Assembly (NCBI GenBank): GCA_015680685.1
Contig: MNCI01035354.1
Location: 1,324,253 to 1,388,252, forward strand
Direction of reading: 5' to 3'
Source of the DNA: Gnetum montanum
Taxonomy: Eukaryota; Streptophyta; Gnetopsida; Gnetales; Gnetaceae
Length of the DNA: 64,000 nucleotides
Part shown: positions 1 through 10,948 of the stretch, in pieces
How the letters are laid out: each line of letters begins with the position of its first letter
How positions within the stretch are numbered: the first letter of the stretch is position 1
Notes under the pieces: generated by a model
Database searches by the model: none
Told to the model about the DNA's origin: nothing
What the model saw: only the letters and a program-made list of their open reading frames with translations
Position numbers and translations under genes: made by a program

Positions 1-513
1 AAACCTTTCCTCAATTCAATGTGAGGCTCTTCAAATGTTTTCCAAGTCTTCTCACTTTCTCCTCAATGTTTTCATCTTTTTAGATCTTGTTTTAGTTGTT
101 TCCTAAATTGGTATGGGTGTTTTTAGAAGTTTCTTTAGTTGTATAGGTCATCTATGACCTTGCCAAGATGTTTTCTATGTCAACCTAGCTATTAGGGAAT
201 ACATATAATATTTTTGGGACACATCTTCTCCTAGCCCAAGATGTCTCCTCCTATGGAAAGAGGTCTTAACCAAGATGTCTCTAGGTTTAGGGAGACATCT
301 CCTCCAAGATATCTTCTTCTTAGATAAGACATCCTTCTTAAGACTTCTACACTTACATCAAGACATCTCCTTTGACTTCTAGATGCCTTCTATCACCCTT
401 GGGTCTTATCCAAGGCATCTCCTAGCCTTCCGAGACATCCTCTTCAAGCCTAAAACCTATAAAACACAAATGTAGCATATAATAAGGAAATCATGAGATG
501 TGTCTCTACACCA
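1..513 (-). repeat. 3' LTR of element E (cut by window edge)
   Basis: This stretch aligns along its length with 3385-3899, including the repeated 'gatgtctcctcc'-type wording and the same order of blocks. Read on the minus strand it begins TGGTGTAGAGAC, right after a purine-rich tract, so it is the downstream LTR of a minus-strand element. The other LTR is about 946 bp, so roughly 430 bp of this one lie outside the window. The two copies differ at many positions, so the insertion looks old. Confidence 0.85.
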
Positions 514-528
514 ACTCTCCCACCCTTA
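514..528 (-). other. Polypurine tract of element E
   Basis: On the minus strand this reads TTTAAGGGTGGGAGAGT and is followed at once by the LTR start TGGTGTAG. A purine run touching the 3' LTR is the expected primer for plus-strand DNA synthesis. It fixes the minus orientation of element E. Confidence 0.75.
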
Positions 529-1884
529 AAAATGTTATGCTTCATGATCTTTCTAAGATAGAAGGCATCATTTCCTCATGACTCAAGGCCATCACACTTG
601 GCACAACAATCAAGACTTAATGCATTAGAAACATGAAAATGAGAATCATTTGATGTTTTTATTTGGAGCTTCCTTTGCTCATGGAGGCTTGTCCTCATGC
701 ACCACAATGCTTCCTTTTTTGAACATCTTCTTGGAATGCTTCCCTTTCATCTCCATGATGACTCAAACCTATAACAAATGAAGAATAAGAAAGAGAAAAA
801 TGATTAGGCTTTATTAATCAAGCATCCTTTCTTCACTTCTTCTTCCTCTTCTTCATCTTCTTCTTCTTGGAGATTGGAAGACTACCACATAGCTTCGTTT
901 CATCATTACCACTACCATGTATATTGCCTTCATGTTTCTCATCGATTTGCCATCCAAGACAATTAAATCCATCAACATACTTCAAAATTTTATTATTTCT
1001 ATAATCAATAGCAAGCATCTCAAAATTCTGGAAAATCATATCATTATTGATGTCTTCACCAACATCAATAATGACCTTCTCACAATGACTATCCCAATAG
1101 TCATCATCATCAAACAAATTATCCTTATTATTCTTCCTCTCACTAAAAATGGCATCAAAAGTCACAACATGACTCTCAATATCATCACAATCACCACAAT
1201 GATCATGATGCTCATCATTACCATTGAACCACTAGCAAGCTAAAGTAAAATACTAACATCCATTAGACTAGCTTCAACATGAGAGATCTTACTATCATCA
1301 ACAAGGTAAATCTTAAACTCACTTACCTCTTTGTGGCTTCTCCCATCCATCTTTGGTTCAACTTGATCTTCAATATGTGGTTTTCCAATCTCATCAAAGC
1401 TTGAAGGTTCAAGAATCCAAATAGGAGTTTCCAATTCCAATGGTCTCTCTTCTTCAAGGGAATTATCAACAAGCTCTTCATCTCATTTTGAGGTTACCAA
1501 CTCAAAAGGTAAACTCTCCTTAATGGCTTTAACATCATATTCATCAAGAACATCATCAAAGTAATCATTCTTCTACATACCTTACCTAGAAGTCTAACCT
1601 CTCTCCCTTGAGATAGTCCCATCTTAGCTTTCACTTTTCCCTAGCCATAAGGTATAGAAAATTTGTAAAAATAATGAGTATCATACCTTCTAATGCTACC
1701 TTTGATCCTTCTTGAAGAAGTCCCTTGATCTTTGCTACTCTTTTGGTTTTGATCCTTCATCCTTCATTGTCACATCCTCATTCCTAAATGATGTTGTTGT
1801 CTAATGAAGATGGTGCCTCTTCATAACAAGTATTATTGTTATCATAATGAGATCAAAAAGGGAAGTTGTAATTGAGACCTGAAA
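529..1884 (-). pseudogene. Decayed 3' internal region of element E
   Basis: No family domain is recognisable here. Two short minus-strand open stretches remain: 833-1165 (110 codons, acidic, ending in a run of Lys/Arg) and 1240-1440 (66 codons). Between and beyond them (1441-1884) the minus strand can be read with scattered stops, several of which are TGA where Trp is likely. I see no protease, reverse transcriptase or integrase motif. Together with 2342-2858 this suggests a gag-only, non-autonomous element. The function of the C-terminal acidic/basic stretch is unknown. Confidence 0.4.
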
Positions 1885-2340
1885 TGTCACATTGTAATTA
1901 TGGATGTGTCTCTTGAGGTAACCTTTTGGGGTTTGACCTAAGGAATTTATACCCAGGCTTTGAGGTCATGTCAGGCATGGAGTGGTGAAGCCAAGAAATG
2001 CAAGTCATGACAGCCAGCTAAAGTAGGAAAAGAAGTGGACTAGCCATCCCTTTGGCTGGGTATAGACCTAACTATGGTAGTAGTGTTGGATTGCCTCTAA
2101 GGAATAGATGCTAAAGGAAGAAAACCCAAAGGAACACTCTTGGAGCATGATCCATAAACTCTATTTAATATCGATAAAACATTCTTTTCTTTCTCTTTTT
2201 GCACTTTCTTTATTATTTTCTTTATGCATAATGTCAAATGTTACATATATTTGACATTTGGTATATTTTCATCTTACGCATAATGTCTAATATAACATAT
2301 ATTTGACATTTTCCATGACATTCGGGGATGGGATTTCACA
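1885..2340. mobile_element. Probable solo LTR inside element E
   Basis: A 456-bp block has retroviral-type ends (TGTCACATTG ... GGGATTTCACA) and interrupts the minus-strand coding remnant of E. It holds two tandem copies, about 50 bp apart, of a unit with 'taatgtc(a/t)aa' and 'atatatttgacatt' at 2228-2315. The five bases on either side (tgaaa and ttcat) do not match, so a target duplication is not supported. It could be a solo LTR in either orientation, or another small insertion. Confidence 0.45.
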
Positions 2341-2341
2341 T

Positions 2342-2858
2342 TCATGACTCATGAGGTAGGAACTCTTCGTGATTAGCAGCATACACCATCTTGAACTCTA
2401 AACTTCTCTTAGTCCCTTTGATGAAGCTCTTGGTTCCCTCTATTGAAACCCTTAAGTATTGAGCACTCCTTTGATCAATAAAATATACTTGAAAATTCAT
2501 TTTCTCATTGATCTCTACTTCATCAAACCTTTCATCTTTCTTCCTTTCTTGATAACTAGAAGATATTCTCTTAATTCTCTTCAAAATATTTCCCAAGTTA
2601 GTCTTGAATTTTTTCATATCCCTTCTTGAAATTTCAAAAAATCTTGGTGCTTGTGGATATTTACTTTGGAAAAAATTCTTGCATTTCAACCACAAAATCC
2701 TTAAATGAGTCCTTGAACACTTGAAGCTTTTGTCCAAGCTCTTGATTTGTCTTCTTCATAGGAGCCATAACTTTCATAGGTCTAAAGGTAAAATTTAAAG
2801 TAATGAGAATGATATCCAAAATCAAATGCACAAATATCCACAAAAATGTTTCTTTCAT
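2342..2858 (-). pseudogene. Gag-like ORF remnant of element E
   Basis: Two overlapping minus-strand reading frames (2858-2661, then 2737-2342) join into one protein of about 165 residues with a single frameshift near 2680. The product is Lys/Glu/Phe-rich and helix-prone (for example KTNQELGQKLQVFKDSFK). It starts about 80 bp downstream of the primer binding site, the position of gag. I do not recognise a named gag family, so gag is inferred from position and composition. The frame is broken at 2341 by the LTR-like block at 1885-2340. Confidence 0.45.
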
Positions 2859-2940
2859 TCAAAGAAAACACTAAGCTTCAACATAAAAGTAAGGAAACCT
2901 ATAAACCAAGGGCTAATGTGCGGATTTGTCTAAATCTAAT

Positions 2941-2952
2941 GCTCTAATATCA
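2941..2952 (-). other. Primer binding site of element E (initiator tRNA-Met type)
   Basis: On the minus strand the bases read TGATATTAGAGC. This matches the common plant site TGGTATCAGAGC with two transitions and lies one base from the LTR edge. It supports E as a minus-strand LTR retrotransposon primed by tRNA-Met. Confidence 0.75.
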
Positions 2953-2953
2953 A

Positions 2954-3899
2954 TCTAGAATAAGGTATGCTACCTCAATAGACTTGAAAAGCACCCATTT
3001 CCCAAACTTCTAGGAAAATCTATCTTAGAAAATAATAACACAATGAAATGAAGAAAATCTCCCTTATATTAAGAAAACTCTCAAAATATAGGGAAAATAC
3101 AGTAAAGATGAAGAGCCAAGCTTAACTCAAAACTCTCCCAAAAATCTTAGAGGTCACACATGTCCTCTCTCAATCCTCAATTACTCACCATGGAGCTAAA
3201 GCTCAAGAAAAGATACTTATAAGATATTTTCTTAGTCTCTATCAAGTGCTCTTCCTTGCCTCTTACTTAATTTCCTTACACAAGCTCTCCTCCCTCCTCT
3301 CTTATGAGCACTCTTTCTTACTCATGGTACCAACAACGATGATTACAACAATATTTAAGATAAATCAAAAGATAAAAATCCTTGAAATATTTCCTCAACT
3401 TAACTTGAGGCTCTTTAGATGTTTTCCAAGTCTTTTCACCTTTTCCTTGGATGTCTCTATTCTTTTCCATCTTGTTTTGGTTATTTTCCAAATTTGGACA
3501 ACTATTTTTAGGCACTTCCCAGACCCTATAGATCATCTCTGATCTTGTCAAGATGTCTTCTATGTCAACCTTGTCCTCAAGAAAGATGTCTAATATGTTT
3601 GAAAGATGTCTTCTCCTAATCGAATATGTCTCCTCCTATGGTAAGATGTCTTGCCCAAGACATCTCTAGGTTTTGGGAGATGTCTCCTCTAAGACATCTT
3701 CTCTTCAGACAAGACAACTTTCTTGAGACTTCTACACTTACAACAAGATGTCTCCTCTAACTTCTAGACATCTTCTATCATACCCCAGGTCTCAGAAAAT
3801 ATGTCGCCTAGCCTTCCAAGGCATCTTCTTCAAGCCCAAAGCCTACAAAACACACATGTAGGATAGAACAAGGGAATCGATAGAGGAATCCCTACACCA
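2954..3899 (-). repeat. 5' LTR of element E
   Basis: This is the upstream LTR of E on the minus strand. It starts TGGTGTAGG at 3899 and ends beside the primer site at 2953. Positions 3385-3899 are repeated at 1-513. It contains open stretches on both strands (3246-3542 plus, 3318-3551 minus), but these are chance frames in LTR sequence and have no recognisable domain. The terminal CA seems mutated (minus-strand end CTAGA). Confidence 0.8.
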
Positions 3900-4092
3900 A
3901 AATCCCTCTAATTTTAAAACTCAAAAATCCTTAGCTAAAGATAACTATGCTAAATGATGTTGGAATACTTTTAAAGCTAAAATTAATCTCACAAAAGTTG
4001 CATGGATTGGCTAAAAATTGAAGATGAACCTTGCAAGGAATATTTTAAATTTATAAGAATAAAGGATTAACTACCTAAACTTGAATCACTTT
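3900..4092 (+). pseudogene. L1-type LINE fragment, part 1
   Basis: From 4002 the plus strand reads about 30 codons starting MDWLKIEDEPCKEYFKF, with one stop. This resembles the 'WL.EGD.NTKFFH' block that plant L1 ORF2 proteins carry upstream of the reverse transcriptase domain. The next LINE segment is 30.8 kb away at 34900, on the far side of element A. That order fits a single LINE split by the insertion. The short block alone would be weak evidence; its collinearity with 34900-36663 makes it credible. Confidence 0.5.
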
Positions 4093-4937
4093 TGATGAAT
4101 CATTTTTTGGCAAGCCTCGATATCATCCCTGATATTAGAGCTCAAGATGCATTATCAAATATTTGATATCACAAGATGCATGTCAACCTATAAATACAAT
4201 ACTTGGATGCACGATTCATCAATTTTTCCATTAGTTGCTAATGAAGCTCTTATAGTTTGTTTTTCCCATAGTTAGAATATTTTCTAAGTGCCCACAATAG
4301 AAGTCAAAGAAGTGTATGGATCTTTATTTGAGCACTAATATAATTGAGCATCACAATGTGGATAGCAATAAAGATGAGATTTTTTTTATCAAACCTTGTA
4401 GCACTTAGAATAGATTAATGCTTTCTTTATAAGTTTAATATTCATGCAATCTACCTTAATGAATTTTAACTAAGCAATTAATATTTGCTAAATAGCAAAC
4501 ATAAACACAAACACTTTGAACATATGTTTGACACTTGGTAACCCCAGTAGTGCTTAACATTTGGTAACTTAGTGGTGCTATAATGTGTTCAAGATATGTC
4601 TAAACAGTGGGAATGGATGGCTATGTTAGGATTAGTTTAGTTTTATTTAATTACTGGATTAATTAGATTAATTGCAAATTAAGTTTACTTTATTTCCAAC
4701 ACTTAGGCTATTAAACCATAAAAGGAAAAAAATGATAAAAATTAGATCCCTTAGTTGCAATTAACCATATACTTGCACTTCATAAGTTGAACTGAGAAGA
4801 TAATGATTGCAATGATCAGATTCACCTCCTAGAAACTGGTGTACTTAGAGAGATAAAGTTTATGGAATTTGACTAGATCACTTAGTGAATGTTAGTAATT
4901 CATATGGTTAGGAATGGGGACTACTCACGACTCATTA
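4093..4937 (+). repeat. 5' LTR of element A
   Basis: This 845-bp LTR starts TGATGAATCATT and ends CTCATTA, and is repeated at 34065-34899. U3 carries several ATATC/GATATC motifs (for example atatttgatatc near 4160) ahead of a TATA box, TATAAATAC at 4189-4197. Differences from the 3' copy are numerous and mostly transitions, so the element is old. Confidence 0.9.
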
Positions 4938-4938
4938 T

Positions 4939-4956
4939 TGACATCGTTACCAAGGA
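4939..4956 (+). other. Primer binding site of element A (tRNA-Asp type, decayed)
   Basis: The bases are TGACATCGTTACCAAGGA. The Athila-type site known to me is TGGCGCCGTTGCCGGGGA. The six differences are all G-to-A or C-to-T, as expected from methylated-cytosine decay. The site lies one base beyond the LTR. Confidence 0.75.
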
Positions 4957-5092
4957 CTTTAGTTTTCTACATGCACTATCTAGGACTTAGTGAAAATTAT
5001 TCAATATCATTCTAACAAACCTTAAAGTTGCAATCATTTAAATTAATAATAATAATTGTAAAAGCATACTAGTATTTTCTTTCAATCTAAAT

Positions 5093-7500
5093 ATGTCTTC
5101 TTCTCATAAGGATGATTCTCCACTGAGGTTCGAGCATACATCTAATTAACAAAGAAATGAATGATCAAATCCACTAATGCCCCAACAATGGAGAGTGGAA
5201 TATATACTCATCTTGATTAGTATGTGCCAAACTCCACCTTCATCCTACATCAGGATGAAAAATTTTGATGGAGAGACATGAAGGATAACATTATGTGGCT
5301 ACCTAATCAATTAGTTCCCACAATGCTACACCAAACTCTTATAAGGTTGGGCATCCAGGGGCTCAATGTTGAATATGTCACTTAGGACCATGACTATTGG
5401 GATTACCATCCCACTAAGGCACAATGCAAAAGAGATTAGTAATAGGATTGAAACTATGAAGCTTTGAAGGGAAAATGGTTCAATAACCCCTTGTTCCTGA
5501 TGGTCCAAAAAGATAATGAGGATCCCTTCTTTGGGGGCTCTCAATTTACAAACTCTCCTCCCCTTACTTTCTACAAAGGGTCCTTGAACCAAAATTTATA
5601 GTCCACTATAAACAATCCCAGTTCAAGCAAGAACTTATCCCATGATCATAAGGGATCTAAAGGAGGGAGTCATGGCAAGGACAAGGACAAGGATAAGCAT
5701 CACAATGATGATCATGGCCATGACCATAGGAGAAGGAATGGTAGGCACTATGGTGATGCTAATCCTCCTTACTCTTCACCTTCATCATCCTCTTCTTATT
5801 ATTCTAGCTCAAACCAAAGATACAAAGGACATGACCATGATGGAGTTGACTGACAAGATAGAGATGATCATAGAGCCTATCGAACTAGTTGAGACTAGGG
5901 GTGTGGGTAATCAAGAAGGGTCCACACCATGAAAGAAGGGACAACAGAAGACATCATGGGCATCATGTCCATCAAAGAGGCTATGACCATGATGAGCCTT
6001 TGATTGCAACTTGAAACATGCTAAACATCGTAAAGGTAATGAGAATTTTCAACAAGGCATGTGAAAGATAGTAGAATCAAGTGGTTGAATATGAATAATA
6101 TTCCTAACTTTGAAGAGAGATACAACTCATATCTATAAAACCATCTTCAAGCCTTTAATGATGCCTATGTCGTATAGAATGTGAAGAATGAATGGCAAAG
6201 TTTAAATTTATTCCCAAGGATGCTCATTAAAAAAGTTAAAAAGTTTGTATTAGTCCTTGGAGCCAAAATCAATTTATATATGGATTATGATGCTTGAGCT
6301 CTTCAATGACAAGTATCAAATGCACTCCCAAGTGTCTAACTTGAGAAAGAAAATCTAAGATTGGAAATAGAGAATACATGAACCCTTAGACATAGCCATG
6401 AGTAAGAACTATAATCTTTTACATCGATGTCTTGGCCATGGTTATTCTCAAAGGAAGCAACTTTGCCATATCATAGATGGGCTTCAAATAGAAATAAGAA
6501 GAACCCTTTAGGTCTATGCTCAAGGTAGAATTTTAGAAATAAGTGCCCATCAAACTCAAAGGCTAATAGAGTAAGTTAGCAAGGAAGGAAAAGAGTTGAG
6601 AAAAATGAAAAGTGTTGAGAAGTACAACCAAGATCCTTTCATCAAAAAAAAGTTTGGTTCTATTACAATGAGGAGGAGGAACAGCTTAATGAGGTGGTGC
6701 AGTGAAAGACCTTGCTGATTCAAAATTATATTTCTAATATTTCGACCAAGGTAGAAAAAATGTGGAACTATTTGAATGAAAAGTTCCAAACTAATTTGAA
6801 AATAGTAAAGGAATCCAAAGAGAAAAGTAGTAATCATGATTACAAGAGAAGGAATGAAGCTGAACATGCCTACAAATGGGGTAAGGGTAAGGCTACTATA
6901 GTAGAGGAGGTTGTGGACTCCAAAATAAATAATGATGGTAGGTGTAACATTTGTCAATATGAACATCCTAAGGGATGTTGCCTCATTGTGTCACATTTTC
7001 AAGAGTCTAAGGTGTATGCTCCAAATCCTAGATTAGCCAAAAGGTAAGCACTCAGAAGGTTACCTTATCCTCAAGGAAATCCCAGGAAATTTCACCAATA
7101 ACAAGCCTACTTTCTGAGTGGAGCTCCACCACAACCTTATGAGTAGTACCAATAGTAGAATCACTCAAAATTGTGGGGATGCCACCACCAAGGTAGTAGT
7201 ATCCTTACCAGTAGCCTAATCCATATGGATACTATGTTTAGCAACCCATTTCTTCATGTGACTCTTCTAGTCATGTTTTATTCTAGTATCACTACTACCC
7301 TCATGAATATTATAGAGCCCAATCTCCAATAGGGAAATCCCCATTTCCTCACTATCCTCCTTATCCTTCTACACATGTCCCTTCATCCTCAACTCAATTA
7401 CCACCTGCTCCATAAATACAAGTCAAAATTTCAACCCAGCCATAGCAACATAATGTCACCAAGGTAGTTAACTTACAGTTGGCTCCTCAGCCAAGTGGTT
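5093..7500 (+). pseudogene. gag of element A (broken)
   Basis: The start is ATG at 5093 (MSSSHKD, shared with the other families here). Frameshifts and stops follow, but the Athila-like gag order is clear: an N-terminal block, a His/Asp/Arg-rich stretch ending in poly-Ser (about 5640-5815), the core around 6090-6520 ('NIPNFEERYNS ... LQAFNDAY', then 'HRCLGHGYSQRKQL'), a helical segment at 6712-6830 (STKVEKMWNYLNEKF), a compact zinc knuckle at 6943-6984 and a Pro/Gln/Tyr-rich tail to about 7500. Gag would form the particle that packages element RNA. Short open stretches at 5326-5592 (minus) and 6556-6966 (minus) are shadows. Confidence 0.75.
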
Positions 7501-7640
7501 CAAAAAAAATCTCGAAATAGGTCATTCTTTTGAACCAGCAATTCTACAAAGCCCTTATGGACATACACAACCAATAGCCTTGATTCTCCCTCATCCTTTG
7601 CATTTACATCCTTCAAGTCCCCTTTAAACCAAACACCTCC

Positions 7641-8232
7641 CAAAGTGCATACCATCATATTAAACCATGTGTTGACTAATTGAATAAAGGTTGGCCACCT
7701 TTCTAGGAAAATATTTGATCCTAGAAGTTCCCTTATTTACTTGTAAAATGCTATAAATGAACCTTTCAAGGATCTTCTTGACTTAGGTTCTATTGTAAAT
7801 CTAATTTCTAATGAGATATACAAAGCCTAGAATCTACCTCCACTCAAGAAGAGCAACATTCATCTTAAGTTGGCAGATCATTCCATCACCATACCTTTGG
7901 AGCTATTAGAAGAAATTGTGACCACTATTTGTGGGTGGTTCTATTCTACTAACTTCCTAGTGATCCATGTTAATAACTACAAGGGGAACTTCCCAATCAT
8001 CATGCGAAGGGATTGGTTGAGCACCATTGCCGCATGACTAGGAATCAAAGACCTATCCTTGAAGATTTCCAAGGAAAATGCATTGAAGAATACAGAGATG
8101 AATAGAGTTTCATGCATCATGTATATCAAAACAAGCTAAAACTATGTGTAGAAACTATGATCTATAACAAGTACATCCATCAAAGCATGCAGACAGTGTG
8201 CTCACAAAGTTAGATGATCAAAAACATCCATA
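7641..8232 (+). pseudogene. Aspartic protease of element A (broken)
   Basis: The frame around 7755-7830 reads 'FKDLLDLGSIVNLIS', the Athila-type active-site block (DLGS for the retroviral D-S/T-G). 'NLPPLKKSNI' and a C-terminal part with 'CGWFYSTNFLVI' and 'SLKISKENALK' follow. The protease would cut the polyprotein. Several stops are present. The sequence passes straight from the protease end into RNase H, so reverse transcriptase is missing. Confidence 0.65.
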
Positions 8233-8597
8233 AAAACTATTATAGATGCATCTAATTACTACTTGGGAGGCATGCTCATGTAGTTAGATTATCAAAAACA
8301 TCCTTACTAGATCCACTATGTGAGCCGAATCATTGTTGGTGCATAGCTAAATTACACCATAATCGAGAAAGAATTGATGATAGTGGTGTCTGCCTTGGAG
8401 AAATTTAGGTACTATGTGCTTGGGTATAAGGTGTTTATGCACACAAACCATAGTGCAATTTGCTTCCTCATGAACAAACCAATGGTAAGCCTTCCTATCA
8501 TATGGTGGCTTGTAATCTTCCAAGAATTCAATCTTATGATGGTAAATCAAAAGAAAAATAAAAATGTGATTGTTGACCACTTGTCTCAATTGTGATG
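8233..8597 (+). pseudogene. gypsy RNase H of element A (reverse transcriptase deleted upstream)
   Basis: The block reads 'IIDASNYYLGGML', then after stops 'NYTIIEKELMIVVSALEKFRYYVLGYKVFMHTNHSAI', then 'VDHLSQL'. These match the Ty3/gypsy RNase H order (D of 'DAS', E of 'EKEL', D position of 'TDH' changed to N, and the C-terminal 'DHLSR'-like end). The best open part is 8374-8595. The enzyme degrades RNA in RNA:DNA hybrids during reverse transcription. The normally adjacent reverse transcriptase is absent. A 30-bp direct repeat (8200-8229, 8274-8303) lies at the junction. Confidence 0.75.
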
Positions 8598-8765
8598 GGG
8601 CAACAAAATGAAGGAGAGTCCACTTTTTAATCAATTTCCTGATAAGCTCCTATTTTCAAGGGTTATAACTAAATAAATTCCCAATGAGCCTAACTATAAT
8701 GATGGCATTCTCACCTATCTTCTCACTCAAAAGATGCCACAAGAGCTATACAACAAGAAGAAACA

Positions 8766-9840
8766 ATAGTTTCTTCACCAAGCCAAACACTTCATGAAAA
8801 TCAATGAATACCTTTACAAGGTGTATGCTAATGGCTTGTTTCATTGGTGTGTTCCTAATGTTGATCAATTGCACATTCTCCAAGATGCTCAAAAGGGTCC
8901 TTGTGAGGACCACTATGTTGGAAGATGTATGGCCATTAAGATCTTGATGGTAGGGTATTATTGGCCAACACTCTTGAAGGATGCTTACCAATTCATCCAC
9001 TCTTGTAAATGCCATCAATGTGATGGTGGGATGATCAATCAAATGGAGGGACCTCAATAGTAGATCCAACCACTAGAATCCTTTAACATCTAGGGCATTG
9101 ATTTCATGGATCTCATCACATCCATGTCAAATGAAAAGATGTACATCATAGTCACTATTGACTATTGTATGAAATGGGTAGAAGCAGTAGCCATCACTGA
9201 CTGTACATCTTCTATAGCAACTCAATCTATACAATAACATGTTGTAAGCAAGATTAGTGTGCCACGTGCACTTATTTATAACAATGATACTGACTTTATA
9301 ATCACTACCTTTTGAAAGTTCATGCAACACTTGGGAGTAAAACATAAATCAACAACACCCTACCACCTCCAAGCCAATGGTCAAGTGGAAGTAACAAATA
9401 GGGAAATCACTAAGATCTTAACAAGCATAGTTAGCAAATATAAAAGAGACTAGAACACAAAACTTAACAATGCCCTTTGGGCTTGTCGCTCCACCTTGAA
9501 ACTCTCTATAGGCTATTCTTCCTATGAGCTAGTGTACGAAAAACTACCAACTCTTCCTATTCAATCTAAGCTCCATACACTTTCAATAACTTGTAACCTT
9601 AACCTCGACCTCAGTTTGGAACAAAAAAAATACTAATGAACCTCAAATTGCTAGACAATAACGAACTGGTAGCCCTATCATCTAATGAGTTGCACAAGGA
9701 ATTCAACAAGCAACGCCATGATCTCAAAATAAGGAAAGTAAAATTTCAACTGGGAGACAAGGTCCTTTATTGGAACCCCACATATCTACCACAAAGAACT
9801 AAGTTTCAAACATTTTTTGAAGGGACTTCCATCATCTAAA
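8766..9840 (+). pseudogene. Integrase of element A (broken)
   Basis: The open stretch 8794-9060 holds the zinc-binding domain, with 'CEDHYVGRCMAIKILMVGYYWPTLLKDAY' and 'CKCHQC'. The catalytic core follows with 'GIDFMDLI' (first D), 'YNNDTDF' (second D) and 'YHLQANGQVEVTNREI' (E), so the D,D,E residues remain. A C-terminal segment at 9636-9839 ends near 'LGDKVLYWNPTYL'. About eight stops or frameshifts make it inactive. The minus-strand frames at 8746-9069 and 9127-9345 are shadows. Confidence 0.8.
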
Positions 9841-9900
9841 AAACCTTTTCTCTAGGATTGTGTTGATATATGAACCTAAAAGCCCAAATAAGAAATTGTT

Positions 9901-10796
9901 TGATGAGTTGAGAATTAGTTGCATTGATGAGGCCTTGTTGACTAGGCCATATCAACTAGGCCTTATCAACACATCATTTGATGCATTGACATGGCTCCAT
10001 TGACGTAGGGTTTGTTCTTTCCTATAAATACGTTTCAACCCATTGTGTTTATGATCATTCAATCATAGTTGTAGTGAAGTTCATTCAGTTTTTCCATTTG
10101 AAAGTTAGAATAATTTGCTGAGTGCCTATAGCAGGAGTCATAAAGTGTATGGATCTTTATTCAAGCACTGTCATACCTAAGCACGATAGCTTGTGTGGTA
10201 ATAAAGATGAACTTCTTGATAAACCTTGTAACATTCTAGATAGTTTAAATGTTTCATTCATGCATTTAATGTTTTTAGCTATTTATTTAATGTTTTCTAG
10301 TAATTAAGCTAATTAAGTAATTAAGGGAGATAAGCTAAATAACAATTAAGTAAACACATAAGTACAACCACTTTAAGCATGCATATGATGTTTGGTAATC
10401 CCAGTGGCTTTTAATGCTTGGTAACCCAGCAATGTTATAAGTGTTCAAGATGTGTATGACAAGTGGGACCAAATACTTATGTTAGGACTAGTTGAATAGT
10501 AGTTACCTCATTAGATTAAAGTAGATATTAAATTACTTTATTCTCTATCTTGTTTATTTCAAGCACTAAAACCATAAAATATAAAATGACAAAAATCATG
10601 TGCCTCAGTTCCAATTAAACCATACCCTTAAGCTTCACAAGTGTAGTTGGAAAGACAAACGAACATCCTCAACATAAAGTTTACTTCCTAGAGAACTAGT
10701 CTACCAAAACTATAGAGCCCATGGAATTTGATTGGATCATGCATGAATGCTTTGTGATTCCTATGGTTGGAAATAGGGGTAGCTCATCGCTCATCA
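9901..10796 (+). repeat. 5' LTR of element B
   Basis: This 896-bp LTR starts TGATGAGTTG and ends CTCATCA, with its partner at 23471-24348. U3 differs from A, C and D: instead of GATATC palindromes it has repeats around 'aggcc' and 'ttgatgcattgac'. The TATA box is TATAAATAC at 10023-10031. The open stretch 10122-10307 lies in the LTR and is probably not a gene. Confidence 0.92.
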
Positions 10797-10797
10797 T

Positions 10798-10815
10798 TGG
10801 TGCCATTGCTGGGGA
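10798..10815 (+). other. Primer binding site of element B (tRNA-Asp type)
   Basis: TGGTGCCATTGCTGGGGA differs from the Athila-type site TGGCGCCGTTGCCGGGGA at three positions, all transitions. It lies one base beyond the LTR. Confidence 0.8.
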
Positions 10816-10948
10816 CTCTTTTTGTTTGAGACATGTGCTATCTAGGATTAGTAAACATTATTAATATCATTGGATGAACCCTAAGGTCGACATCATTCTC
10901 AAATTATATAATTACAAAAGCACACTGATATTTTATTTATTTTCAAAA

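Noticed and set aside
6556-6966. 136-codon minus-strand hydrophobic frame
   Set aside because: Antisense shadow of gag of element A; the hydrophobic look comes from antisense Lys/Glu codons.
10122-10307. Small conserved ORF in both LTRs of B (also 23601-23876)
   Set aside because: Similarity is due to LTR duplication; no domain, and related LTRs do not keep the frame.
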